Source: CAVSDF01 sp963726715 (GTDB taxonomy: Bacteria > Bacteroidota > Rhodothermia > Rhodothermales > BA12). Taken from it: DNA of 64,000 bases. The notes beneath the pieces were generated by a model. The model had not been told where the DNA came from. It was given only the letters and a program-made list of their open reading frames with translations, and ran no database searches. This document shows positions 27,343-35,166 of this stretch, piece after piece. How positions within the stretch are numbered: position 1 is the stretch's first letter; every line of letters starts with the position of its first letter. The position numbers and the translations under genes were made by a program. The stretch spans positions 1-64,000 of the forward strand of contig CAVSDF010000014.1 in assembly GCA_963726715.1 (NCBI GenBank), read 5' to 3'.

Positions 27343-28545
27343 TCACGCGGCGAGGGCGACGCTCGCGGTGTGCCCGTCGCCGCGGATGGCGCCCGCGATG
27401 GCAGTTGCGGTCGCGTCCGGCGCGTCGTCCCATCCATCGCCGCCCGCTCGCGCGGCGCCGCGCGTCACGCCTGCGGCGCGCTCGATCTCGCCGACGATGA
27501 CCTCTTCGGCGCGGTCGGCCCACGCGCGGAAGCCGGGAACGGGCACGTGCGTGGCGGCGGTGGCGAGGAGCGCGTCGATGTCGAAGTCGCGGCGGTGCAG
27601 GCCCGCGCCGAGGGCGGCGGCGTCGCGGGCGTTGCAGGCCTGCTCGAAGTGCCCGCCGACGGGCACCATCAGGGCGGGCTTGCCGAGGTACATCGCCTCG
27701 CAGACCGATTCGAACCCGGCGGTGCAGACGAGCGCGTGGCAGGCGGCCATGCGGCGCAGGAAATGCGCGCCGTCGAGGCGGTGGAAGGTCAGGTTGGGCC
27801 CTCGGTCGAGCGCGACGGGCGCGTCGGCGCGGTCCCAGAAGACGTGGAGGCGGGTCTCGGGGTGGCGCGCGGCCCACGCCTCGACACGCGGCGCGTAGTC
27901 GGCGTGGAGGAGGTAGACGAGGAGCGAGCCGTCGTCGGTGACGCTGTGGCGCGCGAGGGAGTCGCGCAGGAGCGGGGGCACGATTCGGAGATTGCGGGCC
28001 TCGACCGGGGGCGCGTCGTAGAACGAGAGCGCGAGACGCCGCGCGCCGGGCGGCACGGTGGCATCGGTCCACGCCCGCGCGAGCGAGCGGGCGGTGTGGT
28101 GGCCCGCCGGGAACGGGTAGACCGGGTGATGGAAGGCGTACTGATGGCCGATGCAGACGGTCGGGCACACGGTGCGCGAGCGGCGCCGGCCGGCGAGGCC
28201 GCCGAGGAGCGTGTAGAAGTTGACGACGACATCGGGGCGGTAGCGATCGACGGCGGCGTCGAGGGCGCGGAGGGCCGCGCGGAAGGCGCCGAGTCGTCCG
28301 GCGTTGCCGAGCAGCGTCCGTCCCCAATCGACGCCGCCCGCGCGGAAGCCGAAGCCGGGCTCGTCGACGCGCTCGACGGGCGCTCCGATCTCGTCGACGA
28401 AGAACGGCGGCACGGTGCGCGCCGGACTCGCGCCCACGATCACGGCGGCGATCTCGTGTCCGGCGCGGCGCAGCATCGGCGCGAGCGCGAGCGCCTGCGT
28501 CAGGTGCCCCCGGCCTTCGCCCTGAACGAGAAAGAGAACACGCAT
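27343..28545 (-). CDS. Glycosyltransferase, GT28/MurG-like, probable glycolipid synthase
   Basis: This 400-residue GT-B-type enzyme has an N-terminal acceptor domain that opens with MRVLFLVQGEGRGHLTQALA, comparable to the glycine-rich loop of MurG and monogalactosyldiacylglycerol synthases. The C-terminal donor domain has the CTAGFESVCEAMYLGKPALM helix and the GGHFEQACNARDAAALGAGL segment typical of GT28. The start at 28545 is fixed by this N-terminus. It lies 68 bases downstream of the PlcP-like gene on the same strand, and that pair has a PHO-box-like array upstream. By analogy with PlcP/Agt systems it probably adds sugar to diacylglycerol; the sugar and acceptor are inferred. Confidence 0.8.
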   Translation of the reverse strand: MRVLFLVQGEGRGHLTQALALAPMLRRAGHEIAAVIVGASPARTVPPFFVDEIGAPVERVDEPGFGFRAGGVDWGRTLLGNAGRLGAFRAALRALDAAVDRYRPDVVVNFYTLLGGLAGRRRSRTVCPTVCIGHQYAFHHPVYPFPAGHHTARSLARAWTDATVPPGARRLALSFYDAPPVEARNLRIVPPLLRDSLARHSVTDDGSLLVYLLHADYAPRVEAWAARHPETRLHVFWDRADAPVALDRGPNLTFHRLDGAHFLRRMAACHALVCTAGFESVCEAMYLGKPALMVPVGGHFEQACNARDAAALGAGLHRRDFDIDALLATAATHVPVPGFRAWADRAEEVIVGEIERAAGVTRGAARAGGDGWDDAPDATATAIAGAIRGDGHTASVALAA

Positions 28546-28613
28546 CCGCGTCGGGTGTCTGGTTGAAATGTCGTCCGTCGCCCCCTCCGTCCACCCATCA
28601 CGGCTCCCACGCA

Positions 28614-29492
28614 TCACGGAACGGGCGGTCGGGCGAGGGCTGAGCGTCCCACCCCGGCGACGAGCCGGAGCGCCACGCCCGGCGTCGCCGCGCCGTCGCC
28701 GCTCAGGCTGTCGGCGTCCGGGGCGTCGTCGACGCCGGGCGTCACGGGCGAGGTGCGCCAGCGGAGCAGTTCGAGGCGCCCGTCGAGGTGCTCGACGAGC
28801 GCCGTGCAGGACTCGACCCAGTCGCCGCAGTTGAGGTAGCGGACGCCGTCGATCGTCCGGTCTTCGGCGCAGTGGATGTGGCCGCAGACGACGCCGTCGG
28901 CCTCGGCGCGGCGCGCGGCCTCGACGACGGCCGCCTCGAAATCGCCGACGACCTGCACGGCCTTCTTCGCCTTCATCTTCAGGGTCGCCGAGAGCGACCA
29001 GTACGGCAGGTCGAAGGCGGCGCGGATGCGGTTGACGGGGCGGTTCAGGCGCAGGAGCAGCGTGTAGGCGTGCGAGCCGAGCAGCGAGAGCCACCGCGCG
29101 TGGCGCACGACGCCGTCGAACTCGTCGCCATGGAGCACGAGCAGTTGCCGTCCGTCGGCGGTGACGTGGAAGGTGCGCTCGCGGACGGCGATGCCGCCGA
29201 ACTCGTGGCCGATGTAGGCGCGGGCGAACTCGTCGTGGTTTCCGGGGATGTAGACGACGCGGGTGCCCTTGCGCACCTTGCGCAGCAGCTTCTGCACGAC
29301 GTCGTTGTGCGCCTGCGGCCAGTGCCACGCCCGTGCGAGCGCCCACCCGTCGACGATGTCGCCGACGAGGTAGAGCGTCTCGGATTCGCAGCGCCGCAGC
29401 AGGTCGAGCACGGCACCGGCCTGACTGTTGCGCGTGCCGAGGTGCAGGTCGGAGATCCAGATCGTGCGGTAGCGGCGAGGCTCGTCGGCCAT
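28614..29492 (-). CDS. plcP: PlcP-like calcineurin-type phosphoesterase (LpxH-related)
   Basis: This 292-residue metallophosphoesterase has every metal motif: D-x-H (WISDLHLGTR, D15/H17), GDIVDGW (D45), GNHDEF (N85/H86), LHGDEFD and CGHIHCAEDR. It is commonly labelled UDP-2,3-diacylglucosamine hydrolase, but HWPQAHNDVVQKLLRKVRKG and LNCGDWVESCTALVEHLDGR are typical of PlcP, a phospholipase C induced by phosphate starvation that releases diacylglycerol from phospholipids. A downstream glycosyltransferase and an upstream PHO-like array support PlcP. A Lipid A role (LpxH) remains possible. The last ~45 residues are an unconserved tail. Confidence 0.8.
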   Translation of the reverse strand: MADEPRRYRTIWISDLHLGTRNSQAGAVLDLLRRCESETLYLVGDIVDGWALARAWHWPQAHNDVVQKLLRKVRKGTRVVYIPGNHDEFARAYIGHEFGGIAVRERTFHVTADGRQLLVLHGDEFDGVVRHARWLSLLGSHAYTLLLRLNRPVNRIRAAFDLPYWSLSATLKMKAKKAVQVVGDFEAAVVEAARRAEADGVVCGHIHCAEDRTIDGVRYLNCGDWVESCTALVEHLDGRLELLRWRTSPVTPGVDDAPDADSLSGDGAATPGVALRLVAGVGRSALARPPVP

Positions 29493-29550
29493 TGCGGAGG
29501 GCGGCGGGGCGGGGAGAGCGGTGGGTCGCCAGGCAGACTACCGCCCGCGC

Positions 29551-29594
29551 GTTACCGCCGTGTAACCGCACTGTCACCGCGCCTTTACCGCTGC
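29551..29594 (-). promoter_or_regulatory. PHO-box-like array, four 11-nt direct repeats, upstream of plcP
   Basis: Four adjacent 11-mers read on the plus strand: GTTACCGCCGT / GTAACCGCACT / GTCACCGCGCC / TTTACCGCTGC. The shared core is NTNACCG with exact 11-nt spacing, the geometry of tandem PhoB-type binding. The array ends 59 bases upstream of the plcP start, in the place for an activator site. A second array of the same design is at 38208-38251. Confidence 0.72.
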
Positions 29595-29717
29595 GCGGGT
29601 CGGTCGTCGATTGTGGGGTGTTGATCGTAACGCGGACACATCCGACGCGTGCGGGGACCTGTCGGGGTGCGCCTCACCGGGCGATTGGGGTCTCGATCGG
29701 CGCTGTCCGCAGAGCCG

Positions 29718-29810
29718 TGTCATTGCGAGGCCCGGCACGGGCCGTGGCAATCCGGGTCGATGGCGCCCGTCGGGCCGGATTGCCGCGTCGCTGCGCTCCT
29801 CGCAATGACA
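29718..29810. repeat. Palindromic dispersed repeat (REP/MITE-like), copy 1
   Basis: The 93-bp element is bounded by a 13-bp perfect inverted repeat (29718-29730, TGTCATTGCGAGG, with 29798-29810). A second inner inverted repeat (GGCAATCCGG near 29747, CCGGATTGCC near 29775) follows. Related copies are at 40245-40338 and 54036-54135. All three lie between genes and contain no ORF. Confidence 0.85.
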
Positions 29811-29849
29811 CGACTCGAAGAGTCGGCGCGAGACCGCACGGCCCCTGCC

Positions 29850-31166
29850 CTACGCGCCGGTCGTCAGCCGGGCTTCGACGGCGAGGGCGTGGGCGTCGAG
29901 GCCTTCGGCTCGGGCGAAGGCGGCGATGCGGGCGCCGTCGCGCGCGAGGGCTTCGGCTGAGTAGGCGATCACGCTCTGCCGCCGCACGAAGTCGTGGACG
30001 CCGAGCGCGCTCGCGAACCGCGCCGTGCCGCCGGTCGGGAGGACGTGGTTCGGACCGGCGAAGTAGTCGCCGACCGGCTCGGGCGAGTTCGCGCCGAGAA
30101 ACACGGCGCCCGCATGGCGGATGCGCGGCAGCATCGCCCACGGCTCGGCGACGAGCAGTTCGAGGTGCTCGGCGGCCAGCCGGTTGACGACCTCCACGGC
30201 CTCGTTCATCGATTCGGCCACCAGGAGCGCTCCGTAGTCGCGCAGGGCCGCCTCGGCGGTGTCGCGGCGCGGCAGGGCGGCGAGGCGCGCGGTGAGTTCG
30301 GCGGAGACGCGGGCGGCGAGGTCCGCGTCGTCGGTGACGAGGACGGCGCTCGCGCGGGTGTCGTGTTCGGCCTGCGAGAGCAGGTCGGCGGCGATGTGCC
30401 CGGCGTCGGCGGTGCGGTCGGCGAGGACGACGATCTCGCTCGGCCCGGCGACCGAGTCGATGGCGACGCGCCCGAACACCTGCCGCTTGGCGCTCGCCAC
30501 GTAGGCATTGCCCGGCCCGACGATGATGTCGGCGCGCGGAATCGTCGCCGTGCCGAACGCGAGGGCCGCGATGGCCTGCGCGCCGCCCGTCGCGTAGACG
30601 TTCGTGAGCCCGAGCAGGCGGGCGGTTGCGAGGACGAGCACGTGCGGCAGTCCCGCCCCGAACGCCCCGCCGAGCTGTTCCGCGCGCTGCGGCGGGCTGA
30701 CGACGTGGATCTCCCCGACCCCGGCGACGAGCGCAGGCACGGCGTTCATCACCATCGACGACGGGTAGAAGGCCGTGCCGCCGGGCACGTACAGGCCCGC
30801 GCGCTCCATCGGCAGGATGCGCTGGCCGAGGATCGTGCCGTCGGGCGCGTCGAGGAACCACGACCGTTCGCGCTGCTCGCGGTGGAAGCGCGTCACGTTG
30901 GCGATGGCCTCCTCGACGATGCTGCGGAGGTCGGCGTCGAGCGCGTCGAGCGCGGCGTCGAGCGCGGCCTCGGGGACGCGCAGGGCGGCGGGGCGGACGC
31001 CGTCGAAGCGCTCGGCGGCGTCGAGAACGGCGTCGTCGCCGCGCGCGCGCACGTCGGCGAGGAGCGCCGACGCGGCGGCATCGACGGCGGGGTCGAACGT
31101 GGCCTCGCGGGCGAGGATGGCGTCGAGGCGGCCGGAGGCGTCGGCGAGGCGGGTGACGGGAAGCAT
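29850..31166 (-). CDS. hisD: Histidinol dehydrogenase
   Basis: HisD catalyses the last two steps of histidine biosynthesis, oxidising L-histidinol to L-histidine with two NAD+. The 438 residues include family signatures: LYVPGGTAFYPSSMVMNA, the IIVGPGNAYVASAKRQVFG glycine-rich segment, SVAGPSEIVVLAD, LLSQAEHD (zinc and catalytic region), AAEHLELLV and GDYFAGPNHVLPTGGTARF. I chose ATG at 31166 (MLPVTRLADASG); the upstream in-frame sequence is not conserved. No other his gene is in the window, so the pathway is not in one operon here. Confidence 0.96.
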   Translation of the reverse strand: MLPVTRLADASGRLDAILAREATFDPAVDAAASALLADVRARGDDAVLDAAERFDGVRPAALRVPEAALDAALDALDADLRSIVEEAIANVTRFHREQRERSWFLDAPDGTILGQRILPMERAGLYVPGGTAFYPSSMVMNAVPALVAGVGEIHVVSPPQRAEQLGGAFGAGLPHVLVLATARLLGLTNVYATGGAQAIAALAFGTATIPRADIIVGPGNAYVASAKRQVFGRVAIDSVAGPSEIVVLADRTADAGHIAADLLSQAEHDTRASAVLVTDDADLAARVSAELTARLAALPRRDTAEAALRDYGALLVAESMNEAVEVVNRLAAEHLELLVAEPWAMLPRIRHAGAVFLGANSPEPVGDYFAGPNHVLPTGGTARFASALGVHDFVRRQSVIAYSAEALARDGARIAAFARAEGLDAHALAVEARLTTGA

Positions 31167-31339
31167 CGGAAACGGCGGGCAGCGGGGAAGACCGGCCCAA
31201 CCGGAGGCGCCGCGCGGCGGTTCGGCGCAGCGTATCGGTTCGCCGATCGTTCGCACACGGACGGATTGGGTATGGGGAATCGGGTATTGAGGATCGGGTA
31301 TGGGTGCGCACGTGCGACGGAGGCGAGACCGGGTGCAAA

Positions 31340-31365
31340 CCGGTCAGGTGCGGGGACCTGACCGG
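31340..31365. repeat. Palindrome of the ACCTG(T/A)C-AGGT family
   Basis: A perfect 10-bp stem (CCGGTCAGGT, 31340-31349, with 31356-31365) has a 6-nt loop. It shares the TCAGGT...ACCTGA core with the palindrome at 33215-33249. The rest of the 350-base gap between hisD and the DUF3276 gene (31167-31519) holds only this and the hairpin at 31456-31490. Confidence 0.6.
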
Positions 31366-31455
31366 GTGCTTCGTCTCAACCACCACGACCAACCGCAAAC
31401 AACTATCCACCAACCAATCCCCATCCCGATACACCATGCTCTCCTCCCAAACGCA

Positions 31456-31490
31456 CCATGCCCCGCACCGGCGAACCGGGCGGGGCATGG
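31456..31490 (-). terminator. Hairpin terminator of the DUF3276 gene
   Basis: An 11-bp perfect stem (31456-31466 with 31480-31490) lies 30 bases past the minus-strand stop at 31520. On that strand a short T-containing stretch (GCGTTTGGG) follows. The position fits a terminator. Confidence 0.6.
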
Positions 31491-31519
31491 GGAAACGGAC
31501 GCACCGTTAGAGGCGAGCG

Positions 31520-32230
31520 TCAGTAGTCGTTCGATCCACGGTCGCCACCGCGGTCGTCGCTGCCAGCCTCCTCGTCGTCCTGCGGAGCGACGGTGAGTTC
31601 GGGCAGGCCGCGGAAGTCGTAGTCCGGGAGGTGGTTGTCGCGCACGTGGGCGATGACCTCGTGGAGGGCCGAGACGAACTTGCCGAAGTCCTCCTTGTAG
31701 AGGAAGATCTTGTGCTTGACGTAGCCGCCGTCGTGGCCGCGCTTGCTCTCGGTGATGGTGAGGAAGAAGTCCTCGCCCGAGCGGGTGCTCTTGACGTCGA
31801 AGAAGTACGTGCGCTTGCCCGCGGGGACGCGCTTCGAGTGGATCTCCTCCTCGTCCTCGCGCGGACCGCGGTCGTAGCCGCCACGGGCACCGCCGCCAGC
31901 GCCGCCGCCGCCGTAGCCGCCACGCGAGCCGCCGCCACCGCCGTAGCTGCCGCCACCGCCGCCGCCGTAGCCGCCACCGCTGCCGCCGCGACTGCCGCCG
32001 CCGCCGTAGCCGCCGCCACTGCCGCCGCCGTAGCCGCCACCGCTGCCGCCGCGACTGCCGCCGCCGCCGTAGCCGCCACCGCCGCTGCCGCCGCGATCGC
32101 CGCCACCGCCGTAGCCGCCGCGCGAGCCGCCGCCACTGCCGCCGCTGCCGCCGCCGCTGTATCCGCCGCGGTCACCGCCGCCGCTGTATCCGCCGCGGTC
32201 ACCGCCGCGCTGGTTGTCATCGAAGCTCAT
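31520..32230 (-). CDS. RGG/GGY-repeat protein with PUR-alpha-like DUF3276 domain
   Basis: This 236-residue protein has two parts. Residues ~8-145 are almost entirely Gly, Ser, Arg and Tyr in RGG, GGY and GGS repeats, as in RNA-binding proteins that self-associate. Residues ~150-215 are a PUR-alpha-like DUF3276 domain (GKRTYFFDVKSTRSGEDFFL, KHKIFLYKEDFGKFVSALHE), known in Bacteroidota and Borrelia to bind single-stranded DNA and RNA. The C-terminus is acidic. I chose ATG at 32230 (MSFDDNQRGG). Most bacterial relatives lack the long RGG segment. A nucleic-acid-binding role is likely; the targets are unknown. Confidence 0.88.
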   Translation of the reverse strand: MSFDDNQRGGDRGGYSGGGDRGGYSGGGSGGSGGGSRGGYGGGGDRGGSGGGGYGGGGSRGGSGGGYGGGSGGGYGGGGSRGGSGGGYGGGGGGSYGGGGGSRGGYGGGGAGGGARGGYDRGPREDEEEIHSKRVPAGKRTYFFDVKSTRSGEDFFLTITESKRGHDGGYVKHKIFLYKEDFGKFVSALHEVIAHVRDNHLPDYDFRGLPELTVAPQDDEEAGSDDRGGDRGSNDY

Positions 32231-32366
32231 CTCAAGCCAGGGAGAAAGGAAGGACGGACGCCTGCGACCCCAGCGGCCGGGACGTACCACCCCGAATATC
32301 CGAACACCGCGCTCATTCTCCAACTCGCCCGCACAAGTCGTCTCCGTCCGTCCGGTCTCGAACGCC

Positions 32367-32750
32367 TCAGGAGAGCCGCGGAGGCGTCGGAGCGCCGCCG
32401 AGCTGCATCTGGAGCATCGCCGCTACTTCGTGCGCCTGCTTCATGTTGAACGACGCCGCGAGCTTCTGATGGTTCACCGCGTCCATGATGGTCCCGACGA
32501 GGCAGAGGCCGCCGGTGAACAGGTAGAGCAGCCCCATCCCGACCTCGCCGACGTAGAAGCGCTGGATGCCCGCGATGGAGAACAGGCCGAGGAGCGAGAG
32601 CAGGAGCATCGTCGACGGGTCCTTGCGGCGTGCGCGGTAGGCGTGCGCGAACTGCTGCGCCTGCACATCGGTCATCGGCGTCATGAGCTGGGCGGCGTAG
32701 ATCTGCTCGTCGCCGGTGAGTTCGGGGAGGTAGGTGAGGATGCGCGACAT
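32367..32750 (-). CDS. TM2 domain membrane protein
   Basis: This 127-residue protein has a TM2 domain: two membrane helices (STMLLLSLLGLFSIAGIQRF and GLLYLFTGGLCLVGTIMDAV) joined by a short DRF-like turn (QRFYVGEVGMG). A hydrophilic N-terminus (PELTGDEQIYAAQLMTPM) precedes it. The family is widespread but functionally undefined in bacteria. It lies 42 bases downstream of the DUF2752 gene, with which TM2 genes often co-occur, so they are probably one transcript. Confidence 0.88.
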   Translation of the reverse strand: MSRILTYLPELTGDEQIYAAQLMTPMTDVQAQQFAHAYRARRKDPSTMLLLSLLGLFSIAGIQRFYVGEVGMGLLYLFTGGLCLVGTIMDAVNHQKLAASFNMKQAHEVAAMLQMQLGGAPTPPRLS

Positions 32751-32792
32751 GGCGATGGGGAGAAGACGAGGGAGGGTGAACGGAAGGGGGGG

Positions 32793-33140
32793 TCACGCTG
32801 GATGCACGGTGGCGACAGGGACCGCGCCCTGCACGAGCCGCACGACGTGCCCCACCAGGATGCCGACGGCGGGGATGCCGAGCGGGTGCAGCGACCACGA
32901 GAGCGCGACATCCCCACGCCAGAGCGCCGCAATGCTGCGCCCGAGGCCGCAGCCGGGGCAGAACTCAACCGGACCGGTCCCGAGCGCCGCGCCGAGCCAC
33001 GCGCCGATGTGGTGGAACGGGCAGAGCGTCTCCGCGCCCGGCGCGTGCGGGTCGAGGGCCGCGAGCGCCACGAGGCCGCACGTCCACACGACCGCTTCGA
33101 GCGGCACGCGGCGCAGACGGGCGGGCGGAACGGCGGACAT
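32793..33140 (-). CDS. DUF2752 membrane protein
   Basis: This 115-residue protein has the two cysteine-containing motifs of DUF2752: LCPFHHIGAWLG and FCPGCGLGRSI. Three membrane helices lie around them (LEAVVWTCGLVALAAL, SIAALWRGDVALSWSLHP, IPAVGILVGHVVRLV). I chose ATG at 33140 (MSAVPPARLRR). Function is unknown; its neighbour is a TM2 protein on the same strand. Confidence 0.88.
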   Translation of the reverse strand: MSAVPPARLRRVPLEAVVWTCGLVALAALDPHAPGAETLCPFHHIGAWLGAALGTGPVEFCPGCGLGRSIAALWRGDVALSWSLHPLGIPAVGILVGHVVRLVQGAVPVATVHPA

Positions 33141-33214
33141 CGACGGGCGGGGGTCGAGATGGAGCGGCGTGGACGGCACAACCGGGGCGGAAGTTGCGGT
33201 ACGCACCAGACGCA

Positions 33215-33249
33215 CGCACCTGTCAGGTCCGGAAGACCTGACAGGTGCG
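33215..33249 (-). terminator. Long palindrome (CACCTGTCAGGT type), probable terminator of the T9SS gene
   Basis: A 15-bp perfect stem (33215-33229 with 33235-33249) with a 5-nt loop contains ACCTGTCAGGT and ACCTGACAGGT. It lies 35 bases past the 3' end of the minus-strand gene at 33284. The same core occurs at 31340-31365, so it may be a dispersed repeat used as a terminator. Confidence 0.65.
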
Positions 33250-33283
33250 GCCAGCGCCGTAGCGCCAGATGGAGCGTCTCGGC

Positions 33284-34983
33284 TCAGCGTGTGAGGACGA
33301 GCGTGCGCGTGGCGGCGCCGGTCTCGCTCGACACGCGGACGAGGTAGGTGCCTGCCGGGAGGGCGCCGCCGTCGATCGCCGCGAAGCGCTCACCGGCGGG
33401 CTCGATGCCGTCGAGGAGGACGGCGACCTCGCGGCCCATCACGTCGTACACGGTCACGCGGACGTGCTGCGGGCGGTCGAGGGTGAAGGCGAGGGTCGCG
33501 CTCGTCCGGGCGGGGTTCGGGAAGACGCGAACGGGGGCGCCGCGAGAGGGCGTCCGGGCGCTCGGCGGCCACGCTGCCCGCGTTCGAGAGGATGCCGTTC
33601 GTCGACATCGCCGTCCAGCCGCGCGGCCCAGTTGACGGTGCCGAACGCGCCGATGTAGTTGGCCTGCGTGTAGAAGCCGTCGCTTGGCGTAACGCCGACG
33701 CCGGTGAAGGCGGCGCTTCCGTTGGCCGGGCGCGGGTCGAGCTTCGTCGCGCTCGTGTGCAGACGGGCGATGCTCGTCAGCTGCGGATCGACGGCGCGGT
33801 TGCCCTGCGCGGCACCGTTGATGTAGGCGGCCACGTCGGCGTCGTTCGAGGTGTTGCGCCCGATGCCGAAGAGGATGTTGTTCGTGAGCGTGATGCCGCC
33901 CGCCGTGAAGCGCGCCTTGGTGTCGGCGTTGACGACGACGGCGTCGCGGCGCACATCGGTGATGATCGAATTGGTGACGCGTCCGCCACCGTACTCCTTG
34001 TAGATGACGCCGTCGGTGGTGAGGGGCGTCGTGATGCCGGTCGCCGGGCCCATGCCGATGAAGGTGGCGTTGTAGATCTGCGGGTCGGCGAGGGGCGCGG
34101 CGGTGATGCCGGGTGTCGTGTTGCCGCTGTCGAATTCGCCGAGCTTGTCGCCGTTGTTCGGCGCCTGGACGGCGAACCAGAACTGGTGCTTGCCGCGCAG
34201 GCCCTCGTCGTAGTCGAACGAGTCGTCGTCGGCGCCAAACGAGATCAGGTACTTGGTGTTGACCGTGCCGCCGAACCACTCGTAGCCGTCGTCGCCCGAG
34301 TTGAAGGACTCGATGTACTCGATCGTCGTCCCCGATCCGACCGAGGCCATCGTGAGCGACTGCAACTCGCGGTTCGCCTCGATGACCGAGCCGGAGTACT
34401 TGATCGAGACGTAGCGCAGCACGCCCGAGTTGTCGTTCTCGAGAGGTGCGTTGCCGACGCCGGGGCCGTAGTAGGCGCGCGGGTCGTTCGGCAGGCCCTC
34501 GACGAGCACGTTGGCGCCGATGTTGTTCGACGCTTTGCCGAGGAGCACGATGCCGCCCCAGAGCGAGCGGTCCTCGCGGTAGTCGACGCGGTCCATGCCG
34601 CCGTTGACGGTCGAGATGTCCGGCACGGCGACCGAGTCGCGCGCCGACGTGAAGACGATGGGGTTCGTCGCGCTGCCGTTGGCGAAGAGCTTGGCGCCGC
34701 GGGCGATGACGAGCGCCGTCGCCGCCGTGCCCGTGCCCTCGCGGGCCTTGACGACCGTACCGGCCTCGATGGTCAGTTCGGCGCCGTCTTCGACGTAGAC
34801 GAAGCCGTTGAGCACGTACACGTTGCCCGCCGTCCACGTCACCCGCTGGCCGGCGGTGATGGAGGCGTCGGTGACCTGGACGCGGGGCTTGCCCTGGTCG
34901 GTCGTCTGGGCCGTGGCCGTGAGCGGCGCGGCGGCCAGCGGCAGGGCCGCTGCGAGTGCGAGGGTGTGGAGCCGTCGTTTCAT
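33284..34983 (-). CDS. Secreted T9SS-sorted beta protein paired with a TonB receptor (frame breaks near the 3' end)
   Basis: This exported protein of about 565 residues begins with a signal peptide (MKRRLHTLALAAALPLAAAP). The body is a repetitive beta domain with conserved-looking aromatic and acidic motifs (GEDRSLWGGIVLLGKA-like, YIESFNSGDDGYEWFGGTVN, SFDYDEGLRGKHQFWFAVQ). The C-terminal T9SS domain (RVFPNPARTSATLAF, VYDVMGREVAVLL, PAGTYLVRV) is read in a different frame, with breaks near 33605 and 33545. Members of this type are often encoded beside TonB receptors in marine Bacteroidota, as here. It lies 183 bases downstream of the receptor, so it probably shares the PHO-like control region. 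Its ligand is unknown. Confidence 0.8.
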
Positions 34984-35166
34984 CGGGAGTGGGCGGGGTG
35001 GGTGGAGGATGTGGACGAGGCCGCGCGGAAGGCGGCAGGGAATGAGCCGCCGCACCGAGATCGGCGGGGAAAGAGTCCGCCGGGGACGGTGGGAGCGGGG
35101 TCGGTCGGGGGCGCGAGATCGGCGCCGCATCGTCCACGCGCCTCCCGGCGGGAGCGAAATGCGGTC

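Noticed and set aside
31860..32220. A CRISPR-like array (regular short repeats)
   Set aside because: The repeats are codon-periodic GGY/RGG coding repeats within an intact protein, with no unique spacers. No CRISPR array or cas gene was seen in the window.
31631..32449. An Ala/Thr/Val-rich plus-strand ORF
   Set aside because: It is the antisense shadow of the RGG/GGY repeat region.
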